Source: Mytilus edulis
Lineage: Eukaryota > Mollusca > Bivalvia > Mytilida > Mytilidae
Direction of reading: 5' to 3'
Assembly (NCBI RefSeq): GCF_963676685.1
Contig: NC_092354.1
Coordinates: forward strand, 72,987,335-73,051,334
DNA length: 64,000 bases
Under the pieces are notes generated by a model. The model did not search any database. It was not told the DNA's origin and worked only from the letters and a program-made list of their open reading frames with translations. Shown here one piece after another: positions 51,401 to 56,699 of the stretch (within the stretch, counting starts at the first letter, position 1; every line of letters starts with the position of its first letter). The position numbers were made by a program, and so were the translations under genes.

Positions 51401-52531
51401 CCAGCTTATAACGACATTTAAAGTTTCCTTCAAGTTGTCATGCATTAGACACCTGAACGTCTTTCTGAATTGTATCATTGCATTGTTGGACAATTTTGAA
51501 ATTAGCAAAATACCATTTGAGTTTTATGCTGATAAAACAATTAACATGTTGAAAAATTGACTTAGTATGCTCAAATTAGCTACAATATATAGCATGTCGA
51601 TTTCATGGTTGAATGTGTAATTTTTTGATTGGCATATCAATGATGCTTAACATAAATTCAAAACCATATTCCTTTGATTAGTTTGATGATTTCCAACTTA
51701 AAGAAAAAAAAAACATCAATTAAATCACTTAATACAAATTGTCGATAGAGAATTCTCATTGTTCTAAGATTACTCGATTATTACTATCTTTTGTATTCTT
51801 TATGATTTTTTCCTCATTAGGTAACTATTGTAGCAATCGTTATTTAATCACAACTTTACCAGATATCTTACGATAAGAGCAACACTGATTATATGAAATT
51901 GATGATTTCAATAAATATTGTAATATTATCTTATGAATGACTATTTTCTTATTTTTATTTTATTCTAGATAAAGTTGTGCCAGCAGATAAATGTACGATG
52001 TTTTTTAAATTATACCTTTGGCAACCTCTTCTTTTCATACTCGATCAATTCCTTACATTGACCCCAACAGATATCGATAGTTTATGTGAGAATGGAGCAA
52101 CATTCCAGATAATACCAGCAAAGTACCCATTATACATGGTCTTCATGTCGGAATTGGAAAGAAAGTGGATTCGAATTAGTGAGCTTGTAGAGAGACGCAC
52201 AAAATTTCGGTTCAAACGAGCAAAAAATTCGGAAAATGGAAGGGAGTATTTGCATATTGAATCAGTTGATCGTCCCACATATTATCTGACGATGGGATTT
52301 TGCGGATGGTGGGTTAGAGCCAAGCAACACCACCATGAAATAACAGATGACGCTGCATTTTGGGATATCAGATGTTTGAAGACAACTGACGGTCAAGGGA
52401 ACATTTTGTCAAAGTACATGTTATCATCCAAAAATTCAAATGATTTTGTTTGTGTGGATCGTACAAATAGACTTAAAGGTTGCGATGATAATCTCGATGT
52501 ATCAAAAATGTTCATGTTCAAAAGGGTTTAG
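3333..52531 (+). CDS. Predicted transmembrane receptor-caspase (gene level, 12 exons)
   Basis: Exons 3333-3411, 6697-6935, 7693-7828, 8542-8656, 39412-39644, 40861-41033, 43889-43973, 44600-44813, 47109-47194, 49295-49366, 50614-50700 and 51969-52531 total 2082 nt (693 residues plus stop). Every junction has AG/GT borders and compatible phase. Predicted order: signal peptide (1-20), CCP1 (29-83), CCP2 (87-150), transmembrane helix (161-183), basic stop-transfer residues, caspase domain (about 208-424), RanBP2-like zinc finger (426-443), Ser/Glu-rich linker, trefoil-like C-terminus (about 515-693). Inferred role: a surface protein whose extracellular sushi domains sense a ligand and whose cytoplasmic caspase cleaves substrates. 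The link across the 30.8 kb intron is inference: phase 2 leaves the transmembrane exon, phase 2 enters the caspase exon, and the latter has no in-frame Met upstream. Alternative: a short CCP-transmembrane gene followed by a separate caspase gene with an unseen first exon. Confidence 0.55.
3515..3880. repeat. Dispersed bivalve-type repeat
   Basis: The sequence from the Asn/Phe-like open frame through tcgtagaccaccagcaaagg resembles a repeat I associate with mussel genomes (recognition from memory). A degraded copy lies at about 59360-59550, and fragments are near 1800-1870 and 3895-3935. The 77-codon open frame inside it is repeat-derived. Confidence 0.5.
5995..6475. repeat. Decayed dispersed repeat in intron 1
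   Basis: Starts near cagaaaacagccgaagg and continues through actaacaaaggctacaggcc; recognised from memory as a mussel dispersed repeat. Small deletions are evident compared with what I remember of the family. Non-coding. Confidence 0.45.
6697..6935 (+). CDS. Exon 2: sushi/CCP domain 1 and first part of CCP 2
   Basis: This 239-nt exon (phase 1 in, phase 0 out, donor gtgaga) encodes residues 27-106. Cysteines at 29, 56, 70 and 83, with Trp76 between the third and fourth, give the four-cysteine pattern of a complement control protein (sushi) module. The second module begins at Cys87 in CPPLPGKP and is split by the next intron. Four N-glycosylation sequons (Asn 44, 53, 58, 67) crowd CCP1, which supports an extracellular location. 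CCP modules bind ligands in complement regulators, selectins and cytokine receptors; the ligand here cannot be read from sequence. Confidence 0.85.
6936..7692 (+). repeat. Intron 2 with a three-unit tandem repeat at about 7060-7205
   Basis: Within the intron, a unit of roughly 60 nt starting at cgctgttactatt and ending at ataaacaaa occurs about three times (near 7070, 7130, 7170) with drift. Nothing else is seen. Confidence 0.5.
7693..7828 (+). CDS. Exon 3: second half of CCP domain 2
   Basis: Residues 107-151. It completes CCP2 with Cys122 (LSCVTPGY), Cys137 (ITCQSDRSW) and Cys150 (PNIPIC), including the family's Gly-Tyr and Trp positions. An acceptor ttcag precedes it and phase 1 leaves at gtgtgt. 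The exon has the same length (136 nt) as its partner at 62212-62347, and the donor base context is also shared. Splitting a sushi domain between two exons is common in animal CCP genes. Confidence 0.85.
8542..8656 (+). CDS. Exon 4: transmembrane segment
   Basis: Residues 152-190. A short Pro-rich stem (KQFPPERLW) leads to an uninterrupted hydrophobic stretch of about 22 residues rich in Ala, Val, Leu and Ile, ended by the basic KVLLKRR. By the positive-inside rule this is a type I anchor with the C-terminus in the cytoplasm. The acceptor is ttctacag and the donor gtaatc, with phase 2 out. The only downstream exon found that enters in phase 2 without a start of its own is the caspase exon at 39412. 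The homologous exon of the second copy also ends in phase 2 with the same donor. Confidence 0.8.
9040..11690 (+). mobile_element. Decayed non-LTR retrotransposon (LINE, L1/Tx1-like)
   Basis: Read across several frames, this stretch gives endonuclease pieces (LYGPNKDSPEFYSKV, LISGDYNLV, and DFFIISQG with YRSEHSPI near 9530-9620). Reverse transcriptase motifs follow (KCIPKGDKPRLLMKNWRPIS at about 10110, LLLIDFGKAFDS at about 10350, QYADD at about 10657, MNLDKTKVVWIG at about 10760) and then a C-terminal region ending near 11675. Frameshifts, stops and an internal deletion near 10010-10070, between endonuclease and transcriptase, show it is dead. The 5' end is truncated. It lies in the sense orientation of the host gene. 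Clade assignment is from remembered motif style only. Confidence 0.8.
11930..12240 (-). pseudogene. Relic of a cytoplasmic-tail repeat region (receptor-like)
   Basis: On the minus strand three degenerate units share the pattern E-Y-(S/A)-Y-A-x2-(C/S)-A-E-(P/H), seen in SSTEYSYAILCAEPDS, then HSAEPDVSAEQSEV, then SIEYAYAMTSAEHNS, separated by a frameshift and stops. It resembles tails of large bivalve surface receptors, but the assignment is from memory. It is close to, and on the same strand as, the two relics at 14333-14796 and 15618-16144. Confidence 0.45.
12833..13167. mobile_element. 335 bp MITE with long terminal inverted repeats
   Basis: The left arm (ctactgttctaccttttatt and on through cctgaccttcacat) is matched by its inverted complement at the right end (atgtgaaggtcagg through aaaaggtaggccagtag). 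The arms are about 54 bp with few mismatches; the interior is about 225 bp. The 99-codon open frame at 12853 lies inside it and is not called. No transposase is present, so it is non-autonomous. Confidence 0.75.
13168..14330. other. Intronic stretch with a dispersed-repeat fragment
   Basis: A short repeat fragment at about 13330-13440 (caggttcccattgacttata, related to 17330-17460 and 24400-24530). The remainder shows nothing recognisable. Confidence 0.4.
14333..14796 (-). pseudogene. Relic transmembrane segment and tail, minus strand
   Basis: At 14796-14731 the minus strand encodes VTLTAVIVPFIALVLLTFIK, a plausible transmembrane helix. Further along, 14566-14333 encodes a 77-residue open tail with acidic and Tyr-containing stretches (NNLNATTNEARLYHNEHYG). 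The frame between them is interrupted. The combination looks like the membrane exon and tail of a surface receptor that has decayed. Confidence 0.4.
15418..15590. repeat. Dispersed repeat family 1, fragment
   Basis: aagatgtggtatgagtgcca and the following ggacggccgtcaacacagag mark the 5' part of a repeat that also occurs at 36915-37265, 42640-43330, 60225-60760 and, inverted, at 56700-57470. Recognised as a mussel repeat from memory. Confidence 0.65.
15618..16144 (-). pseudogene. Relic receptor cytoplasmic-tail exon (MEGF/draper-like), minus strand
   Basis: Reading the minus strand from an acceptor-like ttgtag (16150-16145), the frame is open through EVKITMKHTRTLVV and ALYIMDNNYEY to a TAA. 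It then continues as GNIYTNGTDTNFTYKG, shifts frame (TDIYSHLKGTVAVSD) and shifts again to end with TIYDHTLRDGIQDIYEGD, DDDYDVSG and ENADSLYD before a stop. Repeated YD-x-(S/H) motifs and acidic character recall cytoplasmic tails of bivalve multiple-EGF scavenger-type receptors (from memory). One stop and two frameshifts mark it as a pseudogene, or an allele with indels. Confidence 0.5.
16705..17020. repeat. Dispersed repeat with (ggac)n-type tail
   Basis: From acaagaatgtgtccaatgta through the acggacggacgga tract to gcccctctactatcgtaggt. This matches a common bivalve dispersed element I remember; non-coding, apparently nearly full length. Confidence 0.6.
17330..17460. repeat. Dispersed repeat fragment
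   Basis: ttgttgtcagtttattttca and tatgagtttgactc are shared with 24460-24520, 49660-49700 and 63340-63370. Non-coding. Confidence 0.5.
18165..18350. repeat. Dispersed repeat family 2, inverted orientation
   Basis: Contains ttcgagcgtcactgatgagt and gaaatgcgcgtctggcgtat, the reverse complement of the repeat at 45905-46055 (also 47885-48020 and 48190-48330). A common bivalve repeat by memory. Confidence 0.65.
18591..18610. repeat. Perfect 20 bp palindrome
   Basis: acggttaaccggttaaccgt is its own reverse complement. It lies beside related text (ggaccgaataccgaatac) and may be part of a decayed transposon. No flanking terminal repeats were found. Confidence 0.7.
19620..21130. repeat. Old divergent tandem duplication
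   Basis: 19620-20340 and 20455-21130 share colinear landmarks: ggtaaacact/tgtaaacact, tgtgtcgt with tgtttgttttatgaatct, cagacagataaag/cagacaaataaag, tcatcacaag, gagcagttttt and gtgttaaggt. Similarity is patchy, so it is older than the duplication at 24755. Open frames here are not called. Confidence 0.5.
21131..23690. other. Intronic stretch without recognised genes
   Basis: Several open frames of 60-90 codons exist on both strands but none shows a recognisable domain, splice context or compositional signal. Parts near 22560-22760 and 23150-23460 look repeat-derived from memory. Confidence 0.35.
23699..24775. repeat. Extra partial copy of the duplication start, interrupted by an insertion
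   Basis: 23699-23833 and 24533-24775 together match the beginning of the tandem unit (24755-25170 and 30412-30830), up to and after ccaatcagct/tcatctagga. The 700 bp between them is the retroelement relic plus repeat fragments. The array therefore has three starts, the first interrupted. Confidence 0.6.
23865..24330 (+). mobile_element. Retroelement reverse transcriptase C-terminal relic
   Basis: Reads SVSYLDLHLEM, then KLYDKRDDFSFPIVN, followed by broken frames. This style (LDL-x-L, KLYDKRDDF) is typical of C-terminal reverse transcriptase pieces scattered in bivalve and lancelet genomes (from memory; Penelope-like is possible but not shown). Multiple stops. Related downstream text (cttacgtcgtaactacaatc) is also found at 27600 and 33165. 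Confidence 0.5.
26040..26260. repeat. Dispersed repeat (atcaatctcgttgagatga type)
   Basis: Runs from gccttaggacgcacgtgccg through cgagaaatcaatctcgttgagatgacc. It is also in unit B at about 31585-31750 and, as a fragment, at 330-370. Contains the short palindrome atctcgttgagat. Known to me as a mussel repeat from memory. Confidence 0.5.
27930..28480. repeat. Dispersed repeat family 1, inverted 3' part (unit A)
   Basis: Contains tgtcattttggtctcttgtg and, further on, gatgttggatgtgtactgat, ctgcgagtactctcagg and atacccggccacgtccactc, the reverse complements of pieces of the element at 42640-43330. A homopolymer G run follows at 28487-28500. The counterpart in unit B is 33490-34435. Confidence 0.6.
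28520..29800 (+). mobile_element. Dispersed element with agctcacctgg / ggtgagcgacacagg ends (unit A)
   Basis: Left end tagctcacctggccgaaagg, right end ccaaggtgagcgacacaggc followed by gagcctctagttt. The interior contains repeated blocks (accaaacttggccac/accaaacttagccac, tctgaaaccaaagcatttag). The ends are partly inverted relative to each other. A widespread bivalve element by memory; no coding frame. Confidence 0.6.
33797..34156. mobile_element. 360 bp solo-LTR-like insertion in unit B
   Basis: Absent from the matching site of unit A (28231). It begins tgtaatagg and ends ctgctaca, giving TGTA...TACA ends as in LTRs, and is flanked by attg and tttg, a near 4-bp duplication. The interior is AT-rich with acaatatataaaa near its 3' end. 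No internal retroviral region is present. A non-LTR origin is not excluded. Confidence 0.5.
34452..35880 (+). mobile_element. Same dispersed element, unit B copy
   Basis: Counterpart of 28520-29800, enlarged by the inverted insertion at 34650-34807. Otherwise colinear. Confidence 0.6.
34650..34807 (-). repeat. Inverted local copy of 34302-34463
   Basis: The segment is the reverse complement of the sequence about 200 bp upstream, including the ends actgcgagtact and agctcacc. One base differs near its end, and the G-run is shortened (7 against about 18). It interrupts gacatgg/aaaat, which is continuous in unit A at 28717. Confidence 0.85.
36915..37265 (+). repeat. Dispersed repeat family 1 copy
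   Basis: Starts aggaagatgtggtgtgagta and runs through aacaaacgacaactattgta to the poly-purine end. The 89-codon open frame within is repeat-derived. Confidence 0.65.
39236..39360. repeat. A-rich tract before the caspase exon
   Basis: About 125 nt composed mainly of A with scattered G and few pyrimidines, ending about 50 nt before the exon 5 acceptor. It could be a simple-sequence tract or a decayed retroposon tail; no function can be read. Confidence 0.6.
39412..39644 (+). CDS. Exon 5: caspase domain, N-terminal part of the large subunit
   Basis: Residues 190-267. KRGYAVLINNFKF matches the first core beta strand of caspases. GGDRDSRRLTDTFRGLGFKV matches the following helix and strand, and LSGSEIQSLL the next helix. 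Counting back 57 residues from the catalytic His (the spacing of Arg64 and His121 in human caspase-3) lands on Leu229, so the Arg that binds the P1 Asp is replaced. Phase is 2 in and 1 out (gtaagt). No in-frame Met or open frame extends upstream of the acceptor (a TAA lies about 20 nt before it), so an upstream coding exon is required. There is no DED or CARD prodomain in this exon. Confidence 0.85.
39645..40860 (+). other. Intron 5
   Basis: 1.2 kb, AT-rich, no repeat or open frame recognised. Confidence 0.6.
40861..41033 (+). CDS. Exon 6: caspase large subunit with catalytic histidine
   Basis: Residues 268-325. YGCFVCVISSHGAYDRIFG contains the caspase SHG catalytic site: His286, with Gly287 for the oxyanion hole. 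CKSLKGKPKLFFID is the strand leading to the catalytic cysteine and closely resembles the CRSLTGKPKLF segment of executioner caspases. Phase is 1 in and 0 out (gtaagtg). The exon ends immediately before the catalytic Ala-Cys, so the active-site pentapeptide is split by the intron. This is a canonical caspase rather than a metacaspase. Confidence 0.9.
41034..43888 (+). other. Intron 6, with an unexplained coding-like stretch and a family-1 repeat
   Basis: 41300-41660 gives short coding-like runs (GPELDDWQDILKLNL, then an 89-codon frame from 41391) that I cannot assign. An (at)n microsatellite lies at 41993-42010 and a long family-1 repeat at 42640-43330. The rest is unremarkable. Confidence 0.45.
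42640..43330 (+). repeat. Dispersed repeat family 1, longest copy
   Basis: Begins gaagatgtggtatgattgcc, passes tcaccgtacggccttcaaca, gcggggttaaacgtgttagc and gatctgagagtactcgcagt, and ends near caggtatcgacagattgtag. I recognise it as a very common mussel repeat (from memory). It serves as the reference for the shorter and inverted copies in the window. No transposase or convincing terminal inverted repeat is seen. Confidence 0.75.
43889..43973 (+). CDS. Exon 7: caspase catalytic cysteine and start of small subunit
   Basis: Residues 326-354. The exon opens with ACRK, which with the preceding Asp325 gives DACRK where classical caspases have QACxG. Cys327 is the nucleophile, 41 residues after His286 (42 in caspase-3). 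The Gln that helps bind the P1 Asp is Asp here and the Gly is Lys. Only 10 residues separate Cys327 from Ile338-Pro339, the start of the small-subunit strand that ends in MICYSALPG. This is far less than in cleavable caspases, and the gap holds no Asp. Because this join lies inside one exon, the missing linker is not a splice-model error. Phase 0 in, 1 out. Confidence 0.88.
44284..44304. repeat. (tg)n microsatellite in intron 7
   Basis: About nine tg units in a row. Intron 7 (43974-44599) otherwise shows nothing. Confidence 0.85.
44600..44813 (+). CDS. Exon 8: caspase small subunit
   Basis: Residues 354-425. GSRFIKSMCDVFRQYG matches the small-subunit helix (SWFIQSLC in caspase-3). QLDQLLTRLKKAVN matches the next helix (HILTRVNRKVA), and EITESLTKMFFF the last strand. 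After Gly354 the residues are TAAYM, so the position of Arg207, which contacts substrate in caspase-3, is Met359, while an aromatic (Tyr358) remains at the Trp206 position. A four-residue insertion follows. Phase 1 in, 2 out (gtaagt). An open frame on the opposite strand is a shadow. Confidence 0.88.
44814..47108 (+). other. Intron 8 with repeats
   Basis: Contains family-2 repeat 45905-46055 and degraded family-1 text at 46120-46540 (aaaggcaacggtacggcctg). The open frames at 45716 and 46044 overlap these repeats and are not called. Confidence 0.5.
45905..46055 (+). repeat. Dispersed repeat family 2
   Basis: atacgccagacgcgcgtttc then gactcatcagtgacgctcga and aagttgaagagcaatgagga. The clearest of four copies in the window. 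Confidence 0.7.
47109..47194 (+). CDS. Exon 9: RanBP2-like zinc finger
   Basis: Residues 425-453. W-x-C-x2-C-x3-N-x4-C-x2-C is visible: Trp426, Cys428, Cys431, Asn435, Cys440, Cys443. RanBP2-type fingers, which bind ubiquitin, RNA or Ran, have the same Trp, Asn and four Cys but normally six residues between the Asn and the third Cys; here there are four. It follows the caspase directly, and a Thr/Pro-rich tail comes after it. It could recruit a ubiquitinated partner, but that is inference. Phase 2 in, 1 out. Confidence 0.7.
47885..48330 (+). repeat. Two further family-2 repeat copies in intron 9
   Basis: 47885-48020 (tagacgcgtattttgtctgc and on to gaagagcattgagaacc) and 48190-48330 (tcaaacacgcgtgttgaata, ttcttcagtgacgatcg), both degraded. 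The 73-codon frame at 48022 lies between them and is not called. Confidence 0.6.
48977..49142. repeat. 57 bp tandem repeat, about 2.9 units
   Basis: The unit starting aaaagatgactacattaaca recurs at 48981, 49038 and 49095 with almost no change. The period is a multiple of three, which is why a 93-codon minus-strand frame appears. Intron 9. Confidence 0.9.
49295..49366 (+). CDS. Exon 10: acidic/serine-rich linker
   Basis: Residues 454-477: a run of Ser, Asn, Glu, Asp and Gln (NSSEDFEEQQLDNER) with no fold visible, probably a flexible linker. Acceptor ttcag, donor gtaata, phase 1 in and out. It could be skipped without changing frame, like the next exon. Support is only open phase, splice borders and context. 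Confidence 0.55.
49367..50613 (+). other. Intron 10 with hairpin and repeat fragments
   Basis: Contains a repeat fragment at 49610-49725 (tatgagtttgactgtccctc), the hairpin at 49874-49947 and a short family-1 piece at 49963-50005. Confidence 0.5.
49874..49947. repeat. Near-perfect hairpin with cacgtg in both arms
   Basis: gacttggcacgtgtattttt on the left is matched by aaaaatacacgtgccaagtc on the right. The arms are about 33 bp around a loop near gttaacat. Short foldback transposon or simple inverted repeat. Confidence 0.85.
50614..50700 (+). CDS. Exon 11: polar linker
   Basis: Residues 478-506, polar and Ser/Thr/Asn/Lys-rich (SSQDNTPQKPSTNNE), ending VKEYTKEI. It is probably disordered. Acceptor aaacag, donor gtaaac, symmetric phase 1, so inclusion may be alternative. 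No domain is recognised. Confidence 0.55.
   Translation, partial: DICHRKITHHRNQVQTMKCLMSKSTQKK
50701..51968 (+). other. Intron 11
   Basis: 1.27 kb, AT-rich; nothing recognised. A minus-strand open frame at 50606-50848 is a shadow of exon 11 and its intron. Confidence 0.55.
51969..52531 (+). CDS. Exon 12: terminal exon, trefoil-like C-terminal domain
   Basis: This is the longest exon: 187 residues and a TAG stop. After an N-terminal stretch with WQPLLFILDQF, three segments of about 43-53 residues share one pattern: a short strand, a Tyr/Leu strand, a strand with Trp or Val, then a closing strand ending in Lys/Arg. The closing strands are KFRFKRAK, AAFWDIRCLK and KMFMFKRV. Three such units in a C-terminal domain suggest a beta-trefoil (the fold of IL-1, FGF and ricin-B families). 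The fold is inferred from pattern only and no family is assigned. No canonical polyadenylation hexamer was seen in the following 270 nt. Confidence 0.75.
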
Positions 52532-52799
52532 CGACAATGATAGCTTTTGAAAAATTCCAAGATTCAAATGCAACCGAACCAAACAATCATGACACGCGTT
52601 TCAATACATGTACTTAAAACAATTACTATGACCAAATTGTTATATCTTATAAGACAACACATTTAACCTAAAAGACTATCGTTATATTTTACCAGCGACA
52701 CTTAATCATCTTGCTTCAAATATATGCTGAATAGAACATTATAATTACAGACAGTTATTTTCATTCAAAAAAGATACACAAATCTCTTTTTTTTTTAAA

Positions 52800-53537
52800 G
52801 AAAACTAGAGGTTCTCAAGAGCCTGTATAGCTCACCTGACTCTACCTAGGTTTTTGAAATCATATAAAAAAGATAAAATTTGGCTACAAAGTAACAACAC
52901 TTTACCAGCACCTCATTAGGAAAGAAACATGTATGCTATGTTTGTATTTCCCATTGGGTCCTATGTTAAACTAAGCCAACCGCTGGAGGCCATCCTGGAT
53001 AATTGATCAGCTACAAAGTAACAACACTTAGTCAGCATCTCATCATGAACATTCATGCTATGTTTGATTTAATTCCATTCAGTGGTTCTCTAAAAGAAGA
53101 AATTTGTATGTATTTCCCATAGGGTCCTATGTTAAACCAAGTCCCCCGCTGGCGATCATGTTGGATGATGGATCGGCTACAAAGTAACATCACTTGGTCA
53201 GCACCTCATAAGGAACATTCATGCCATGTAAGGTTTAATTTCATTCAGTGGTTCTCTAAAAGAAGTCATTTCTATGCATTTCCCATAGGGTCCTATGTTA
53301 AACTAAGGCCCCCGCTGGCTGCCATCTTGGATAATGGATCGGCTACAAAGTAACAACACTTGGTCAGCTCCTCATAAGGAACATTCATGCCAAGTTTGGT
53401 TTCATTCCATTCAGTGTTTCTCAAGAAGAAGTTCAAAATGAAAAAAAGTTAATGACGACGACGCACGACGACGGACGACGGACGCTAAGTGATGAGAAAA
53501 GCTCACTTGGCCCTTCGGGCCAGGTGAGCTAAAAATT
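52800..53537 (-). mobile_element. Dispersed element with ctcacctg ends, reverse orientation, internal tandem units
   Basis: Left end aaactagaggttctcaagag and tagctcacctgactc, right end gacggacgctaagtgatgag to ggccaggtgagctaaaaatt. This is the same family as 28520-29800 but inverted. Inside, a unit of roughly 200 nt (ggctacaaagtaacaacact, cctcataaggaacattcatg, cattcagtggttctc) repeats about three to four times. It lies about 270 nt after the caspase stop codon and may border the 3' UTR. Confidence 0.65.
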
Positions 53538-54349
53538 ATCTGTAATTAAAGTTTTAAACTTCGCTTTAACAGCTATACGAATAATATGTTATAGAACATG
53601 TAAATGTGTTCTATCATACTTGTCTACAATTATTCTATTGTGTGGTTTTCAGAATCTCTTCTTATTTAAAAATTGCGCCGAAATGTTATAAAGTAGAACA
53701 GTAGATATCTGTTAAAGTGTGGGTCAATTAAAACCTTTCCTATCGTGAAAATTTCAAAAGTTTTTAAAATTAAATTTAGAGTAAGGCATGCAATTTAAAA
53801 AGATGACTATATACAAGATTCTTTACACTACCGAATACTGTCTTCACTGATTACGAAGCTGACAGAGTATTATTTCCAGGAATCAATATTTAGGATATTT
53901 ATAATCCTGGTACCTTTGATAACTAATTTTACCATATTTCTATGTATTTGGGATAAAATGATGTTAACAGTACTTGTCGCCAACTTTAAAGGAGAACCAT
54001 ACATACATGACTTATACATTAGGCAATTGTTTTGCCGCTGGAACTACATTTAAATATTTCTTATTTCCATGAACGTAAAGACCTTGTTAATTCATTTTAT
54101 TTCATGCTACTATTTCATATCGACAATAATTACTGATTTGAAAGCAATATGACAAAAAAATAAAATAAATAATCTGTCTGATTTATAATGAGTTAGGAAG
54201 CTATCGTGGCATGCATGATGGTCTATTTTTATGTAATAAATTCCGCTTGACCACAACCCTTTTCACAGTAGTTGTATTATGATTTTATTTTTGTTTTCAA
54301 TACTTCGTGTTTTCATGATCATTGCGAACAAAATGTAATTATAAGTCTT

Positions 54350-54493
54350 GAATGCTTCTTTTTGTAACTTCATAAGGTTGTAAAAGCGTTGACCGTGCGC
54401 ACATATTTAGAATGAAGCGCTTCCGCGCTTAATACACAATGTACTTCGGTCAACGCTTTTACACCCCCAATGAAGTTACAAAAAGAAGCATTC
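54350..54493. mobile_element. Foldback/hairpin element, copy 1
   Basis: gaatgcttctttttgtaact at the left is inverted at the right (gttacaaaaagaagcattc), with inner arms gtaaaagcgttgac and gtcaacgctttta. The centre holds gaagcgcttccgcgctt. Small palindromic element, about 144 bp. Confidence 0.8.
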
Positions 54494-54986
54494 AATTCTT
54501 AGATGTTACCAATTGTACGACTAGCTAGTGTGAACAATATGTTTCACCATTAATGTACGTATGTCGTTAAGTATGATAAATTATATTCAAACATTTTTTA
54601 AGATATGTGAATGTGCTCGTTATAGTTAATTCTTATTCCATCATGTTCATACTATTCCTTTGTAATGCGTATTAATTTTGTGATTGAAGAAATGATTTAT
54701 AGAACTTGAAAAAAAGCAATACCCATGCCTTTACGTTTATTTTGTTTGATAAATAAATACAGTTATTATTAAATAATTACATTAGATGTATATTCCATTA
54801 TTATACGTTATTCTGATTGGCTAACTGCACATTTCGCGTTATTCCTTAAGCAATTGCATTACACAATAAAACTTATCATTCATGATGACACGAGGTCTCA
54901 CAATAAAGTGCACAGGCGAATTAAATAAAAACTTGATAAAAATGGTGTTTTCATGATCCTAGCTATAAAATGTAATTATAATTATT

Positions 54987-55128
54987 GAATGCTTCTTTTT
55001 GTAACTTCATATGGGTGTAAAAGCGTTGACCGTGCGCACATTTTTAGAATGAAGCGCTTTCGCGCTTCATACAAAATGTACTTCGGTCAACGCTTTAACA
55101 CCCAAGGAAGTTACAAAAAGAAGCATTC
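54987..55128. mobile_element. Foldback/hairpin element, copy 2
   Basis: Same as copy 1, in the same orientation, about 640 bp downstream, nearly identical and with some matching left flank (tgtaattataa). Either two insertions of one family or a local duplication. The 65-codon frame at 54989 lies in it and is not called. Confidence 0.8.
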
Positions 55129-55395
55129 AATTCTTAAAAAAAAGAAGATAATTTTGCACCAATTATTTGATCACTTATCCATGTGATTAATTATTTGTGA
55201 TGCAAAATATTAAGAATTCTTATGTTTTTCTGAATCATTATGTAGTATTATTTCAAATGCAGATGAACTGATGAAATACTAGACTAACGGAAATTTATAA
55301 GATGACTAATGGAAAATTAACAATAAATGTTAGCACACTTTTTTTCTTTTTTTTTTTAATTATTAAAAGTACATGTAGTATAGGATGTTAGATAC

Positions 55396-55396
<1 letters not shown>

Positions 55397-55444
<48 letters not shown>
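55397..55444. repeat. (gtaa)12 microsatellite
   Basis: Twelve uninterrupted gtaa units. Confidence 0.95.
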
Positions 55445-55445
<1 letters not shown>

Positions 55446-56699
55446 TTTTGTATTAGAGTGACATGTGTTATAACAGTTCAACACAGAACAAATATGTTAC
55501 AAAACAATTTAATTCACCAGACTCATTGGGTCTATAGGTCACTTTCAAATCATAAAACGTATTTCTTTTATCACGGATTTCATGCGAAATAGTGAAAAGA
55601 GATTAAGCTGAATTCAAAATAATTAATTCATATTGAAAAATTCAAAAGTAAATTAAAATGAAATTATTAAAAGATCGACTTAGTAAATGTCCAGTTGAAT
55701 GCATAATAAATTAATATTTATAATTAAGAAACGGAAATATTTAGATTGACCGTGAACTAACCTTTTTACATTTTAATATTACTTAAATACACTCATTACT
55801 GACAACTACATGATTAAAATTAAAATTGCAATATGCTGTTTATCAATCTTTTCATGTTTATAACACGGCACGTTTATACTGGAACGTTTTCTTCACTGTT
55901 AACTTAGCCAGCTTTCTAGGATCATAGTTTGTCATCAAAAAGATAATCTTTTCATCGTTTGTCATATTTATTAGTCATTGCCAGAAAAGATATCATTAAA
56001 AGTACTTTCTCTCAATTCATTATATAAGGAGCAGTTAAGAAAAAAGTGACACTCATCCTCCGTGGAGTTGCTGTTACAAAACTTACATAAGCGTTAATTT
56101 GGTTGCTCGCCGTTATAACTACCCGTCTCTAGCCTCAAAGGAAGAATTCCACATCTCAGGCATCGAATTTAACGTCCCCAATCTGACCGGATGTGACTGC
56201 GTACTTGTACATCCCGCACAGACAAATGAATACCCCGCTTTGATAATCTTTCAATGAGAATTGTTACATTCGCTACAAGGTGATATATACTATAGTATTC
56301 TCTTTTCACAAATATGACCTATATTAGACTATATATCATAACATGAGCAATACAACGGGTGCCACATGTTGTATTCTGTTATATGTCTGTAGCCGTTTTA
56401 TCTTTTAGCCATTGCGTTATCGGTTATTTATCGATCTTCGGGTTTGAATGTCTCATTGGTATCTTTCGTGTCATTTTTATGCTCGATTATTTTAAAAGGA
56501 TTAAACATACAGTTTTCTTAAAAATAAGCTGCATTGTTAAACATTGATGGAATTTGTAGTCCAAATTGCAAATGAAAGACTTGTCGTTAAACTAGATTTA
56601 GTACAAACTTCAATATTCGGGCAATCGTACACTGTTTTCTTTACAGGTAACTTTATAGACAATATTCAATTTTTTCTATATATTCGCACTAAATTTTAA

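Noticed and set aside
52045-52278. Minus-strand open frame opposite exon 12
   Set aside because: Shadow of the terminal exon in an alternative frame.
51969-52531. Calling the terminal domain an IL-1 or FGF homologue
   Set aside because: Only a three-fold strand pattern is visible; no family-specific motif supports either name.
55397-55444. CRISPR-like or functional array
   Set aside because: A simple (gtaa)n microsatellite without spacers.
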